Shown here piece by piece: positions 18,485 through 26,341 of a stretch of 64,000 nt of DNA. Source of the stretch: Deltaproteobacteria bacterium (lineage in GTDB: Bacteria > SAR324 > JACQKK01). The translations under genes and the position numbers were made by a program. The stretch is from the NCBI GenBank assembly GCA_029858505.1, contig JAOUEW010000001.1, positions 868,001 to 932,000 on the forward strand, given 5' to 3'. The notes under the pieces are model-generated. The model searched no databases and was not told the origin of the DNA. It worked only from the letters and a program-made list of their open reading frames with translations. Position 1 is the stretch's first letter. Every line of letters starts with the position of its first letter.

Positions 18485-19516
18485 ATGGCCCCCCGCCGTC
18501 CGTCTTTCCCCCCCCAAAAGCCTGCCCGCAAGAAACGCCCCGCCGGGGGAAGGCCGGCCCATGGGCCAAAATCGGGCCAAAAACACGGCTCAAAACCTGG
18601 TGCAGGCCATGGTTCAAGCCCTGGCTCAGGCCATGCTGGCCGGGAACATCCTAAACAAGTGAAAAGACACGGGCAGGGGGAAGAACAACCGCCGAGAGAA
18701 GAATACAAGCGTGAAAGCCGGGAGGAAACCGCGCGAGACTTTGCGCGCGAGGTGAGGATTGTTCACCTGGAGCGGAGTTTCGTGGTGGTGGAGAAACCCG
18801 CCGGGCTTTCCACCGTGCTGCACCCAGAAGACCGGGAGCGGCTGCCCAAACCCCAATGGCCCCCCACCCTGGAGCGCCTGCTGCCCCCCCTCATCAAGCG
18901 CCGGGAGGGGGCCAGGGCCCCCAAGGGGCCTGCTCGCCCGGTGCGGGTGGTGCAGCGGCTAGACATTGGCACCAGCGGCCTGCTGGTGTTTGCCCGCACC
19001 CCGGCGGCGGAGCGGGCCCTGGGCCAACAGTTTCGCCAGCACACGGTGCATCGGCGCTACTTGGCCCTGGTGCGGGGGAACCTGGAGCGCCCAAGGCGGT
19101 TGGAGTCGCTGCTGGTGGACGACCGGGGAGACGGCTTGCGGGGCAGCCACCCCAGCCGGGGCAAACGGGCGGTGACCCACGCGGCGCCGTTGGAGGCCCT
19201 AAGCGGCGGCACCCTGGTGGAGTGCCGTCTGGAAACGGGCCGCACCCACCAAATTCGCATTCACCTGGCGGAGGCAGGTTTTCCCCTGTGGGGAGAAACC
19301 CTCTACCACCGACCGTTCCATGGCCAGCCGTTCCATGGTCACTTATTACACAGCCCCGTTCAGCCCGATGACGCCCCCAGGGTCATGCTCCATGCCGGAG
19401 AGCTGGGGTTTAACCACCCAGAAACAGGCAAACCCATGCGGTTCGCCGTGGAGCCGCCAGAGGACTTTATGTTGTTTTTGGAAAAGAAAAGAAAGCAGAC
19501 CCCTCCTTCACGATAG
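18485..19516 (+). CDS. RluA-family pseudouridine synthase
   Basis: A 343-residue enzyme that isomerises uridine to pseudouridine in rRNA or tRNA. The catalytic motif is QRLDIGTSG (D160) in place of the common HRLDxxTSG, followed by ARTPAAERAL and RRYLALVRG. The C-terminal part has the RTHQIRIHL motif. The first 85 residues are a low-complexity Lys/Arg/Pro/Gly/His tail, not part of the catalytic domain and probably RNA-binding. No S4 domain is visible. The site specificity (RluA, RluC, RluD or TruC) cannot be read. It starts 8 bp after atpG and may be carried on the ATPase transcript. Confidence 0.88.
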   Translation: MAPRRPSFPPQKPARKKRPAGGRPAHGPKSGQKHGSKPGAGHGSSPGSGHAGREHPKQVKRHGQGEEQPPREEYKRESREETARDFAREVRIVHLERSFVVVEKPAGLSTVLHPEDRERLPKPQWPPTLERLLPPLIKRREGARAPKGPARPVRVVQRLDIGTSGLLVFARTPAAERALGQQFRQHTVHRRYLALVRGNLERPRRLESLLVDDRGDGLRGSHPSRGKRAVTHAAPLEALSGGTLVECRLETGRTHQIRIHLAEAGFPLWGETLYHRPFHGQPFHGHLLHSPVQPDDAPRVMLHAGELGFNHPETGKPMRFAVEPPEDFMLFLEKKRKQTPPSR

Positions 19517-19741
19517 GCCGAGTGAGCCATATCGTGCGCGCGAGATTTTAGAATTGTGCCGGGTGAGAAAAAGCAAATGCTCAGAAATTCAGAAACGGAG
19601 GACTCAAACGGGATTTGAAAGCGGGAATTCAACCGTTTATGAAGAAGAAACAGGAGGGTCTTTCGCCCGGATGTGAAATCCAAAACGCTGAGCATCTCAA
19701 TACGCCATGGATTCAGGCCGGGGCCGGGTAACCCAGGCTTG

Positions 19742-20467
19742 CTAGACCATGTTGGGGCGGCGCTTCATGCTCTGCCGAACCACCCAATCACTTACCGCTT
19801 TGAAACGAGGCTTTAACTCCAGGGGGAGGCTGTCTTTGTCTGGCTCCAGGGCGTCGACCAGTTTCGACAACTGATCGGGTTTGTAGGAGGCTAGGTTTCT
19901 CAAGTTTACCTGGGCCAGCACTTTGCGAAAGTGCTCTGGGTTGTCTTTCAGCGGGTTGGGGGCGGCAGGGGCCGCCGTGGCCCCGGCAGAAGACCGGGCG
20001 GATTCTGGCTGGGGGCTTTGTTCTCCCTTGCCTTGGAGAACCTGGGTTAACCGGGCCAGCCGTTGTTCCAACTGCCCTTCCATCCGCTCTCCGCCATACA
20101 GCACCACGGCTTTCATCACTGGGCTGCCGGGGTTTTGCACGCGAACCACCAGGGTGTTGCGGGGGAGCCCCAGGGTATCGTTCATCACCTGCACCACCCC
20201 TGGCAACCCGTAGGGCATCAGGCCTTCTTCACTCTTAAACAGGTTTTCAAAGGTCTTGGCGTTAAAGTTGCGCCCGATGTATTCGGTGATTTCCTTGTGA
20301 GGAAATATGCGGTTCATGCGGCTGCGCAGAGAACTGCCAAAGGTGCTTTTTTCTACCGATACGGAGCCAATGCCGAACTTCGACCCCTCGACCCCCTGAT
20401 AATACAATTCGGATGACAACTGGGTCCAGTCGGAGCGGCGAGTGGTGAGGACTTCGGAATGGGACAT
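19742..20467 (-). CDS. protein of unknown function
   Basis: A 241-residue protein I cannot assign. It has no signal peptide or membrane segment. The first 135 residues look like a folded domain with alternating strands (for example NTLVVRVQNPG and MKAVVLYGG). A Ser/Ala/Pro/Gln linker (about 150-175) follows, then a basic helical C-terminal domain (about 178-241, with HFRKVLAQVNLRNLASYKPDQLSKLVDAL). Codon use and third-position GC match the surroundings, which supports a real gene. It converges on the pseudouridine synthase gene, with a featureless 225 bp gap between them. Confidence 0.65.
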   Translation of the reverse strand: MSHSEVLTTRRSDWTQLSSELYYQGVEGSKFGIGSVSVEKSTFGSSLRSRMNRIFPHKEITEYIGRNFNAKTFENLFKSEEGLMPYGLPGVVQVMNDTLGLPRNTLVVRVQNPGSPVMKAVVLYGGERMEGQLEQRLARLTQVLQGKGEQSPQPESARSSAGATAAPAAPNPLKDNPEHFRKVLAQVNLRNLASYKPDQLSKLVDALEPDKDSLPLELKPRFKAVSDWVVRQSMKRRPNMV

Positions 20468-20629
20468 GATGGCTTCTCCGGGTGCGAAAGGTCATCGGTC
20501 CAGGTGGGAGAAACATGGAACGGTTCCCCCTTTGCCCCCCGATGCGTTTCCATTTTCAAATTCTATGTTCATAATATCAAAAACACCCTAACCTGACAAG
20601 GGGTGCGGAGTCAATTTTCTAGGATATTC

Positions 20630-20821
20630 CTAGAGAACGTCTTTTGGATTTTCTACCATCAATCCAGGATGATGGTCCTGTAAGTGTTTTAAAAGAATTC
20701 GATACGTCAAATGAGACAGGGTGCGGTCTTCTTGGGCAGCCAGGGTTTCCAGGGCTGTTTTCATTCGGGCGGGGACCCTAATTCCAATCAATTCCCCTTT
20801 TTTTTCTTTTTTTCCTCTCAT
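20630..20821 (-). CDS. ribbon-helix-helix (Arc/CopG-like) small protein
   Basis: A 63-residue protein from the ATG at 20821; a TTG at 20854 would add 11 residues. The pattern GELIGIRVPARMKTALETL (beta strand then helix A) and a second helix ending in RILLKHLQDHH fit the RHH DNA-binding fold. Such proteins act as dimeric repressors, often as antitoxins or plasmid-type regulators. No toxin gene sits behind it. It is divergent from the gene at 20921, and the -35 box of that gene's promoter lies just upstream of the ATG at 20821, so repression of the neighbour or of itself is plausible. Confidence 0.6.
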   Translation of the reverse strand: MRGKKEKKGELIGIRVPARMKTALETLAAQEDRTLSHLTYRILLKHLQDHHPGLMVENPKDVL

Positions 20822-20837
20822 GAGGGTTCCGTAGTCC

Positions 20838-20865
20838 TTGACATGGTCTACCAATTAGGTATGTT
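20838..20865 (+). promoter_or_regulatory. sigma-70-like promoter for the DUF488-like gene
   Basis: A perfect TTGACA (20838-20843) and TATGTT (20860-20865, 4/6) are separated by 16 bp, about 55 bases upstream of the GTG at 20921. It overlaps the 5' region of the divergent RHH gene, an arrangement suited to repression by the RHH protein. Confidence 0.5.
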
Positions 20866-20920
20866 AACGTTGTTGCAGAGTGAGCATTTTATATAACGAT
20901 AATTTTAAGGTGGGGGCGCA

Positions 20921-21496
20921 GTGACACATTCAAATCCACCGGCCGAGTTCCAGCCGGCGAGTCGCCGGAAAAATGCTTTTATATTTCACATGGGAACCTA
21001 CCCCCAGGATGTTTCTGGACTGGTGAGCCGACTCAAGCAATCTTCCACCTATCTGACGGTGGACATGCGTTGCCCCCTGGTCACCAGGGAAAAGGCCCCT
21101 AGTCCAGATCAAATGTATGCGTCTTTAAGAAGAGAAAAAATTCTATACACATACCTGGGTGAAATGGTTTGCCAATATGCCCCGGGGCACCCGGAGGTTG
21201 AGTTTCAATCCCCGCATAGCACCATGTTAAATCCCCAGGAGCGTTTTCAAATGACCCTGGAAGCCATGGTGGATTTGCTAGAGCAAGGCAACGATCACGA
21301 AGGGATCGCCTTTTTATGCACCATTCCTGGTCAGGAACACTGCCCCTGTGGAATGGACGCACAAATGACTTCCGTTTTGCACCAAATTGGGGTGCATGTC
21401 ATGGAAAGTCCTGCGGATAGCCTAGAAAACTCCTCGTCCACCCTCCAGGTGATTTCACCTTCCGTTTCAAAAATAAAAACACCGTCAGATAAATAA
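20921..21496 (+). CDS. DUF488-like protein
   Basis: A 191-residue soluble protein starting at GTG with AAGGTGG about 8 bases upstream. The plan resembles DUF488: an early strand with an acidic-basic motif (TVDMRCPLVTRE), a region like YTYLGE where the family has HLG, then GIAFLCTIPGQEHCPCG, where DUF488 proteins usually have LLCxExxxxxCHR. Here the CHR element is CPCG, so the usual basic residue is missing. The last 35 residues are Ser-rich and look disordered. The family function is unknown. It is divergent from the RHH gene and followed by a hairpin. The assignment rests on pattern resemblance only. Confidence 0.6.
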   Translation: MTHSNPPAEFQPASRRKNAFIFHMGTYPQDVSGLVSRLKQSSTYLTVDMRCPLVTREKAPSPDQMYASLRREKILYTYLGEMVCQYAPGHPEVEFQSPHSTMLNPQERFQMTLEAMVDLLEQGNDHEGIAFLCTIPGQEHCPCGMDAQMTSVLHQIGVHVMESPADSLENSSSTLQVISPSVSKIKTPSDK

Positions 21497-21505
21497 CCCA
21501 TATCA

Positions 21506-21551
21506 ACACCATGCTTCCGATCCTCCGAAACCATGGCGGAGGATGCGGTGT
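21506..21551 (+). terminator. hairpin after the DUF488-like gene
   Basis: ATCCTCCG (21520-21527) pairs perfectly with CGGAGGAT (21537-21544), with outer ACACC/GGTGT arms extending it. It lies 10-55 bases after the stop codon. No clear T-run follows, so it may be a factor-dependent terminator or an mRNA end stabiliser. Confidence 0.4.
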
Positions 21552-21688
21552 CACATGATATTGGGAAGACTATGAGCGTAAATGATCCAGATGACAACGG
21601 TTGTCATAAATACAATATTATTGTTACATTCATGGATTTGAAAGTAAAGTGACTAGCTTTGGGATGTCTGCCGTACTTAAGGGCGGAT

Positions 21689-22450
21689 TTAGTCGCCCTT
21701 GAGCACGCGGCCCAAGGCCGCCAGAGGATCATAAAACCGACCCGCCAAACGTTCTTTGAGTGGAATGATGGCGTTGTCGGTGATGTGAATTTCCTCTGGG
21801 CACACCTCGGTGCAGCACTTGGTGATGTTGCAGTACCCCAGGTTGAATTTGTCTTTCAGGTCGGGCAGGCGGTCTTCGGTGTCCAGTGGGTGCATGCAAA
21901 GCGCGGCGTTGCGCACCAAAAAGCGGGGGCCGGCAAAGTCTTCGGCTTTGTGGTTGCGCAGAATATGGCAGACGTCTTGGCACAGAAAACATTCGATGCA
22001 CTTGTGGAACTCTTGCACCCGGTCAATGTCCATCTGGGCCATGCGATACGTGCCATCGGCTTCGCGGGGCTTGGGGTTCAAGGGGGGAATGGTTTTGTTC
22101 ACCTGAAAATTCCAAGACACGTCCGTCACCAGATCGCGCAGGTGAGGAAAGGTCTGCAAGGGCTCGATGGTTACCGGTTGGTCCTGGGGCAGGGTATCCA
22201 TGCGGGTCATGCACATGAGCTTGGGTTTGCCGTTCACTTCGGCGGCGCAGGAACCGCATTTGCCTGCCTTGCAGTTCCAGCGGGCGGCTAGGTCGCCAGA
22301 ATCGGCGGCCTGGATATGGTGCACGGCGTCTAGCACCACCATGCCGGGGGTCACCGGCACGTCGTGTTCCTTCAGGGCTCCCTGGCCGCCTTCGCCGCGA
22401 AACACCCGTACCTTCACTGTTTTTCCCATTTGTTCGTGATTCCCGCTCAT
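21689..22450 (-). CDS. sdhB: succinate dehydrogenase / fumarate reductase iron-sulfur subunit
   Basis: A 253-residue electron-transfer subunit. The ferredoxin-like N-terminal domain carries C60, C65, C68 and C80 for the 2Fe-2S cluster. The C-terminal domain carries C151-x2-C154-x2-C157-x3-C161 for one cluster, then C207, C212/C213 and C217 for the 3Fe-4S region. It passes electrons between the flavin subunit and quinone at the inner membrane. The start overlaps the sdhA stop by 4 bp. It is the last gene of the sdhC-sdhA-sdhB set. Direction (succinate oxidation or fumarate reduction) cannot be told from sequence. Confidence 0.95.
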   Translation of the reverse strand: MSGNHEQMGKTVKVRVFRGEGGQGALKEHDVPVTPGMVVLDAVHHIQAADSGDLAARWNCKAGKCGSCAAEVNGKPKLMCMTRMDTLPQDQPVTIEPLQTFPHLRDLVTDVSWNFQVNKTIPPLNPKPREADGTYRMAQMDIDRVQEFHKCIECFLCQDVCHILRNHKAEDFAGPRFLVRNAALCMHPLDTEDRLPDLKDKFNLGYCNITKCCTEVCPEEIHITDNAIIPLKERLAGRFYDPLAALGRVLKGD

Positions 22451-24249
22451 TTCAGCAGCTCCTTCAGTTCATCGGGCATGGTGGGCCGTGCCTCTTTCTT
22501 CCAGGCTAGGCCGCCGTCTTTCAGGTTAACCACCGTGGTCACTTTTTCCAAGTCGGAGGAAGATGTGGGGAAGTCAACCCGGGTGTGTCCCCCGCGGCTT
22601 TCTTCCCGGTGCAGGGCCGATACCATGATGGCTTCGGCCACCAGCAGCATGTTGTGCAGGTCCACCGCGTAGTTCCAGGCGGGGTTGTAGGCCCGGCCAC
22701 CGGCCACGCTTAAATGGCTGGCTCGTTCCTTCAGGGTGTTCAGTTCTTGCAGGCCTTTTTCCAGGCCCTCTTGGGTGCGCCAGATGCCGGCCCTAGCTTC
22801 CATCATGGTGCGCAGGTCGGCCAGCAGTTGGTAGGGGTTTTCGGTTTTCTCCCCTTGGGCGGCCTGATGGAAGGGAATCAGGGATTCTTGCTGGGCGGTT
22901 TCGATTTGCTTGGGGTCTATGGCGGCGAACCCGTTTTGCCCGGCGGCGAATTGGGCGGCGTGCAACCCCGCTCGTCGGCCAAACACCAGCAGGTCCGACA
23001 GGGAGTTGCCTCCCAGGCGGTTGGCGCCATGCATGCCGCCGGTCACTTCTCCCGCGCCGAACAGACCCGGCACCCGGCTGTGGGCGGTTTCGGCGTCTAC
23101 CCGCATGCCGCCCATGATGTAATGACAGGTGGGGTGAACCTCCATGGGTTCTTTGGTGATGTCTAGGTTGGCCAGCTTCATGAACTGGTGGTACATGCTG
23201 GGCAGCTTGCGCCGGATGTAGTCGGGCGTTCGCTGGGAGGCAATGTTTAAGAAGGCCCCCCCGTGGGGGCTGCCCCGGCCCTGGTCAACCTCGGAGCGGA
23301 TGGCCCTGGCCACCACGTCGCGGGTCAGCAGCTCTGGGGGCCGCCGGGCGGTGCTGTCGCCCGCCAGCCAGCGGCTGGCTTCCTCTGGGGTAGAGGCCAC
23401 GTCGGCGGCGAACATTTCTGGAATATAGCGGAACATGAAACGCTCGCCCTGGCTGTTCAGCAGCACCCCGCCTTCGCCCCGCACCCCTTCGGTCACCAGC
23501 ACGCCCCGCACGCTGGGGGGCCACACCATGCCCGTGGGGTGAAACTGGATGAATTCCATGTCAATGATCTCGGCCCCGGCCCGCATGGCCAGGGCGTGGC
23601 CGTCGCCGGTGCATTCCCACGAGTTAGAGGTAAAGTTGAACACCCGCCCCACCCCGCCGGTGGCCAAAACCACCGCCTTGGCCTGAAACAGCACGAACTT
23701 GCCGCTGGTGCGCCAATAGCCAAAGGCCCCGGCCAGCCGGTCGCCGTCTTTCAGCAGGTGGGTGATCACGCACTCGGTATGGATGCCGAACCCCTGGTGG
23801 ATGGAGTGGTTTTGCAGGGTGCGGATCATCTCCAGCCCGGTGCGGTCCCCCACGTGCACCAGCCGGGGGTATTGGTGCCCGCCAAAGGGCCGTTGCAAAA
23901 TCCGCCCATCGGCGGTGCGGTCGAACACGGCGCCCCACTCCTCCAGTTCTTTCACCCGGTCGGGGGCTTCCATGGCGTGAATGTGGGCCATTTTCCAGTT
24001 GTTCACCATTTTGCCGCCCCGCATGGTGTCTCGGAAGTGGACCTTCCAGTTGTCGCGGGAGTCTACGTTGCCCATGGCGGCGGCCAGGCCCCCTTCGGCC
24101 ATCACGGTGTGGGCCTTGCCCAGCAGAGACTTGGACACCAGGCCAGTGCGGGCCCCTTGGGCGGCCGCTTCGGTGGCGGCCCGCAGGCCCGCCCCCCCGG
24201 CGCCGATGACCAGCACATCGTATTGAATGGTTTCGTAGGATTCAGTCAT
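22447..24249 (-). CDS. sdhA: succinate dehydrogenase / fumarate reductase flavoprotein subunit
   Basis: A 600-residue flavoprotein. The FAD dinucleotide motif GAGGAG lies at residues 16-21, and the His for covalent FAD attachment is H47 in GKAHTVMAEGGLAAA. Conserved substrate-site elements include FIQFHPTG, the RGEGG loop and HxMGG (HYIMGGMRVD), followed by GLFGAGEVTGGMHGANRLGGNSL. It is longer than enterobacterial SdhA by roughly a dozen residues but full-length for the family. Upstream, toward sdhC, is a 335 bp gap filled largely by a repeat copy, so the operon is physically split. It overlaps sdhB by 4 bp. Confidence 0.97.
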   Translation of the reverse strand: MTESYETIQYDVLVIGAGGAGLRAATEAAAQGARTGLVSKSLLGKAHTVMAEGGLAAAMGNVDSRDNWKVHFRDTMRGGKMVNNWKMAHIHAMEAPDRVKELEEWGAVFDRTADGRILQRPFGGHQYPRLVHVGDRTGLEMIRTLQNHSIHQGFGIHTECVITHLLKDGDRLAGAFGYWRTSGKFVLFQAKAVVLATGGVGRVFNFTSNSWECTGDGHALAMRAGAEIIDMEFIQFHPTGMVWPPSVRGVLVTEGVRGEGGVLLNSQGERFMFRYIPEMFAADVASTPEEASRWLAGDSTARRPPELLTRDVVARAIRSEVDQGRGSPHGGAFLNIASQRTPDYIRRKLPSMYHQFMKLANLDITKEPMEVHPTCHYIMGGMRVDAETAHSRVPGLFGAGEVTGGMHGANRLGGNSLSDLLVFGRRAGLHAAQFAAGQNGFAAIDPKQIETAQQESLIPFHQAAQGEKTENPYQLLADLRTMMEARAGIWRTQEGLEKGLQELNTLKERASHLSVAGGRAYNPAWNYAVDLHNMLLVAEAIMVSALHREESRGGHTRVDFPTSSSDLEKVTTVVNLKDGGLAWKKEARPTMPDELKELLK

Positions 24250-24584
24250 GGCTCGTAAAAAAAAGATGGTGAAAAAAATGGGATGGCATAACTACACCCC
24301 TGCTCCCTGGGCATCCCCTCCCTGGTTGTGTGGCCCGTGGAGAGGGGGACAGCTTAAACAAATCGAAAAGTTGGGCGCTTCCTTCCGGCGTTACCCTCCG
24401 CACGGATTCTATCTCTACCTTTCGGTCTAAGCCGTATTGTCCCGACGGGGAGGGACAGGCACCGAAGGTGCCAGGGGTGCGGTGAAACCGAGTGGAGATG
24501 CCTCCCAACTCTCCGGCCCTATGCCGTTCCCGGTCCCCCACAAAGAGCAGCGAGAGAAATAGAGAGACGAGATGTCTGGTGACT
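24250..24584. other. 335 bp gap inside the sdh gene set
   Basis: This gap separates sdhC from sdhA, which run in the same direction. It holds repeat copy 2 (24294-24480). Positions 24481-24584 form the sdhC-proximal flank, where I see no supported feature. The short A-rich stretch at 24255-24290 is the sdhA leader. Confidence 0.6.
24294..24480 (+). repeat. MITE-like palindromic repeat, copy 2
   Basis: It starts ACACCCCTGCTCCCTGGGCATCCCC-like and ends GGCACCGAAGGTGCCAGGGGTG. The interior has GCTTCCTTCCGGCG and TATTGTCCCGACGGGGAGGGAC, the same order as copy 1. The centre is the most diverged of the five: the GGATTCGAGT motif is degraded to GGATTC. It lies between sdhC and sdhA. Confidence 0.65.
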
Positions 24585-25334
24585 TTACAACAGCCTAAAG
24601 TCCGTGATCATCCCCATGGCCAGCAGCCGGATGTACAGATCGGTGAACCCCACCCACACCAGGCTGACCCAAGCCCACCCCCGATGATGCAGGTTGAAGC
24701 GGGTGGTGATTTTCCAAGCGTTATGGCGGGTGTGGCCAAACGACGCGCAGGAAAAGCAGTTGAGGTTCCCCCCCACCAAGTGCCGCAGAGAGTTGCATCC
24801 AAAGATGTACGCCCCCAGGAACAGCACGTCGAACAGAATGACCAGGGTGCCAACCCCCACCCCAAACCCGTTATGGAACCAAAAAGCGTGGTACAAATCG
24901 TACAGGTGAACCCCCAGAAACACCAGGGCTAGGTACAGAAAATACCGGTGCAGGTTCTGGAACAGGAAGAAGGCTTTTTCTCCACGGTAGCGCTGGGGCC
25001 GGGCACCCACCGCGCAGGCGGGGGGGGTGAGCAGCAGCGAGCGATAGTAGGCCTTGCGGAAGTAGTAACAGGTGAGGCGGAATCCCGCGGGGATCCAGAT
25101 AATCAGGAATGCCGGAGAAATGGGCCACCAGTCCAGCACGATTAACGGTGAGTAAAACGGCGAATGATAGGGCCCCCACTGAAAATCTTTGCCCTGAAAG
25201 GCCGCCCAGGTGGCGTACACGATGAACAGCAGCAGCCCCACACTCGTTCCCAGGGGGGCCATCCACCACGCATCGTCACGCTGGGTGGCGAGCACGGCCT
25301 GGGTGCGGGGAGAAAATCCGGAGGGGGTGGTCAT
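24585..25334 (-). CDS. sdhC: succinate dehydrogenase cytochrome b / membrane anchor (actinobacterial-type)
   Basis: A 249-residue inner-membrane protein with about five hydrophobic segments and several membrane His residues. The blocks YHSPFYSPL, FRLTCYYFRKAYYRS, LTPPACAV and FFLFQNLHRYFLYLALV closely follow the single-anchor subunits of the mycobacterial Sdh1 group rather than the short SdhC/SdhD pair of enterobacteria or the FrdC of epsilonproteobacteria. It would bind heme and quinone and hold SdhAB to the membrane. The ATG at 25334 is preferred over a TTG at 25376. It is the first gene of the set, and upstream there is a 253 bp gap for the promoter. Confidence 0.88.
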   Translation of the reverse strand: MTTPSGFSPRTQAVLATQRDDAWWMAPLGTSVGLLLFIVYATWAAFQGKDFQWGPYHSPFYSPLIVLDWWPISPAFLIIWIPAGFRLTCYYFRKAYYRSLLLTPPACAVGARPQRYRGEKAFFLFQNLHRYFLYLALVFLGVHLYDLYHAFWFHNGFGVGVGTLVILFDVLFLGAYIFGCNSLRHLVGGNLNCFSCASFGHTRHNAWKITTRFNLHHRGWAWVSLVWVGFTDLYIRLLAMGMITDFRLL

Positions 25335-25587
25335 GGCGGACCGGAGGCTGGGGTGGAAGATGGCCAGGGAGGGCAACGGGTTGGGAAAAACCCTCTCACG
25401 TTCAGTATTTTAGAACGCAGGCCATTCGTCAAGGGTTTCATTGGATGGCATATCCAATTCTCGCGCCCTTTAGGTATCGAAATCCTGAATCAGCTATCTT
25501 GCGTGAACGGCCACCCTGGGGGCAGGAATCCGGTCGAGTCAACCGTTCCGAAGAAGATCTCCCAGGGTGTATTCCGGGGCTTGGGTT

Positions 25588-26232
25588 TTAACGAGGTTCC
25601 ATCCCCGCGGCGCCCTCGACCTGTTGCCATTGAAACTGGCCCAGCAGTTCCAGGTCATCGGGCAGATTGGCAATGAACCCCCCAGGGCCAATGTTTTCCA
25701 CGGGAATTTCCAACACAGAGAAACGGGCGGGGGCGGAGGCAGAAATCAGGGTGCTGCCGTCTTTGGACTGAATGCTAAGGGCGAAGGTGATGGGCTTGGC
25801 CTTACCCCGCACCGTCAGTTCCCCCTCCAGGTTCATCTTCCCCGCGCGCAGGGCCCCGGAGATTTCCGCCGACGTCAACGGGCGGCTGGTGAACAATATG
25901 TCTGGGTGGTTTTGGGCGTCCATCCATTCCCTCACTTTGCTGTCCCGTCTGCCGGTGCCAGAATCAAATTCAGCCACGGGGATGGTCACCACCACCTGCC
26001 AGTGCTTTCCGTCGCGGGTTTGCTTCAAGGCGGTTTTGACCTTGCAGTTTCGGCCGATCACCTCGGCCTTGGAAACGTACAACGTGCCTTTGGTCACCCG
26101 ATAGGCCACGCAATGCTCGGCGGGGGTGAACACGGTCTGGGGTTCGGCCCAGGCGGGGGTAATCCCCACCAGCATCCACAACCATACAGCGGCCATAATC
26201 AAAGAAGAAAAACGGCGACCAGATGTACGCAT
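25588..26232 (-). CDS. YceI-family periplasmic protein
   Basis: A 214-residue secreted protein. Residues 1-29 are a signal peptide (basic start, hydrophobic core, AWA-E cleavage). The rest has the YceI lipocalin-like pattern: AYRVTKGTLYVSKAEV near the start, REWMDAQNHPDILFTS in the middle, and the MNLEGELTVRGKAKPITF strand typical of the family. YceI proteins bind isoprenoids or amphiphiles in the periplasm. AGGAGG 5 bases upstream of the ATG at 26232 fixes the start; the open frame beyond it is antisense to miaA. It is divergent from miaA. Confidence 0.88.
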   Translation of the reverse strand: MRTSGRRFSSLIMAAVWLWMLVGITPAWAEPQTVFTPAEHCVAYRVTKGTLYVSKAEVIGRNCKVKTALKQTRDGKHWQVVVTIPVAEFDSGTGRRDSKVREWMDAQNHPDILFTSRPLTSAEISGALRAGKMNLEGELTVRGKAKPITFALSIQSKDGSTLISASAPARFSVLEIPVENIGPGGFIANLPDDLELLGQFQWQQVEGAAGMEPR

Positions 26233-26341
26233 AGAGCCTCCTGAGAAAGTTTGAGTGGGGAGAGGGATGAGATAGGCTGGCAGGGAGAAGATCGGGCGGG
26301 CAACCCAGCGAATATCACCCACGAATATTATCCGAGGAACC

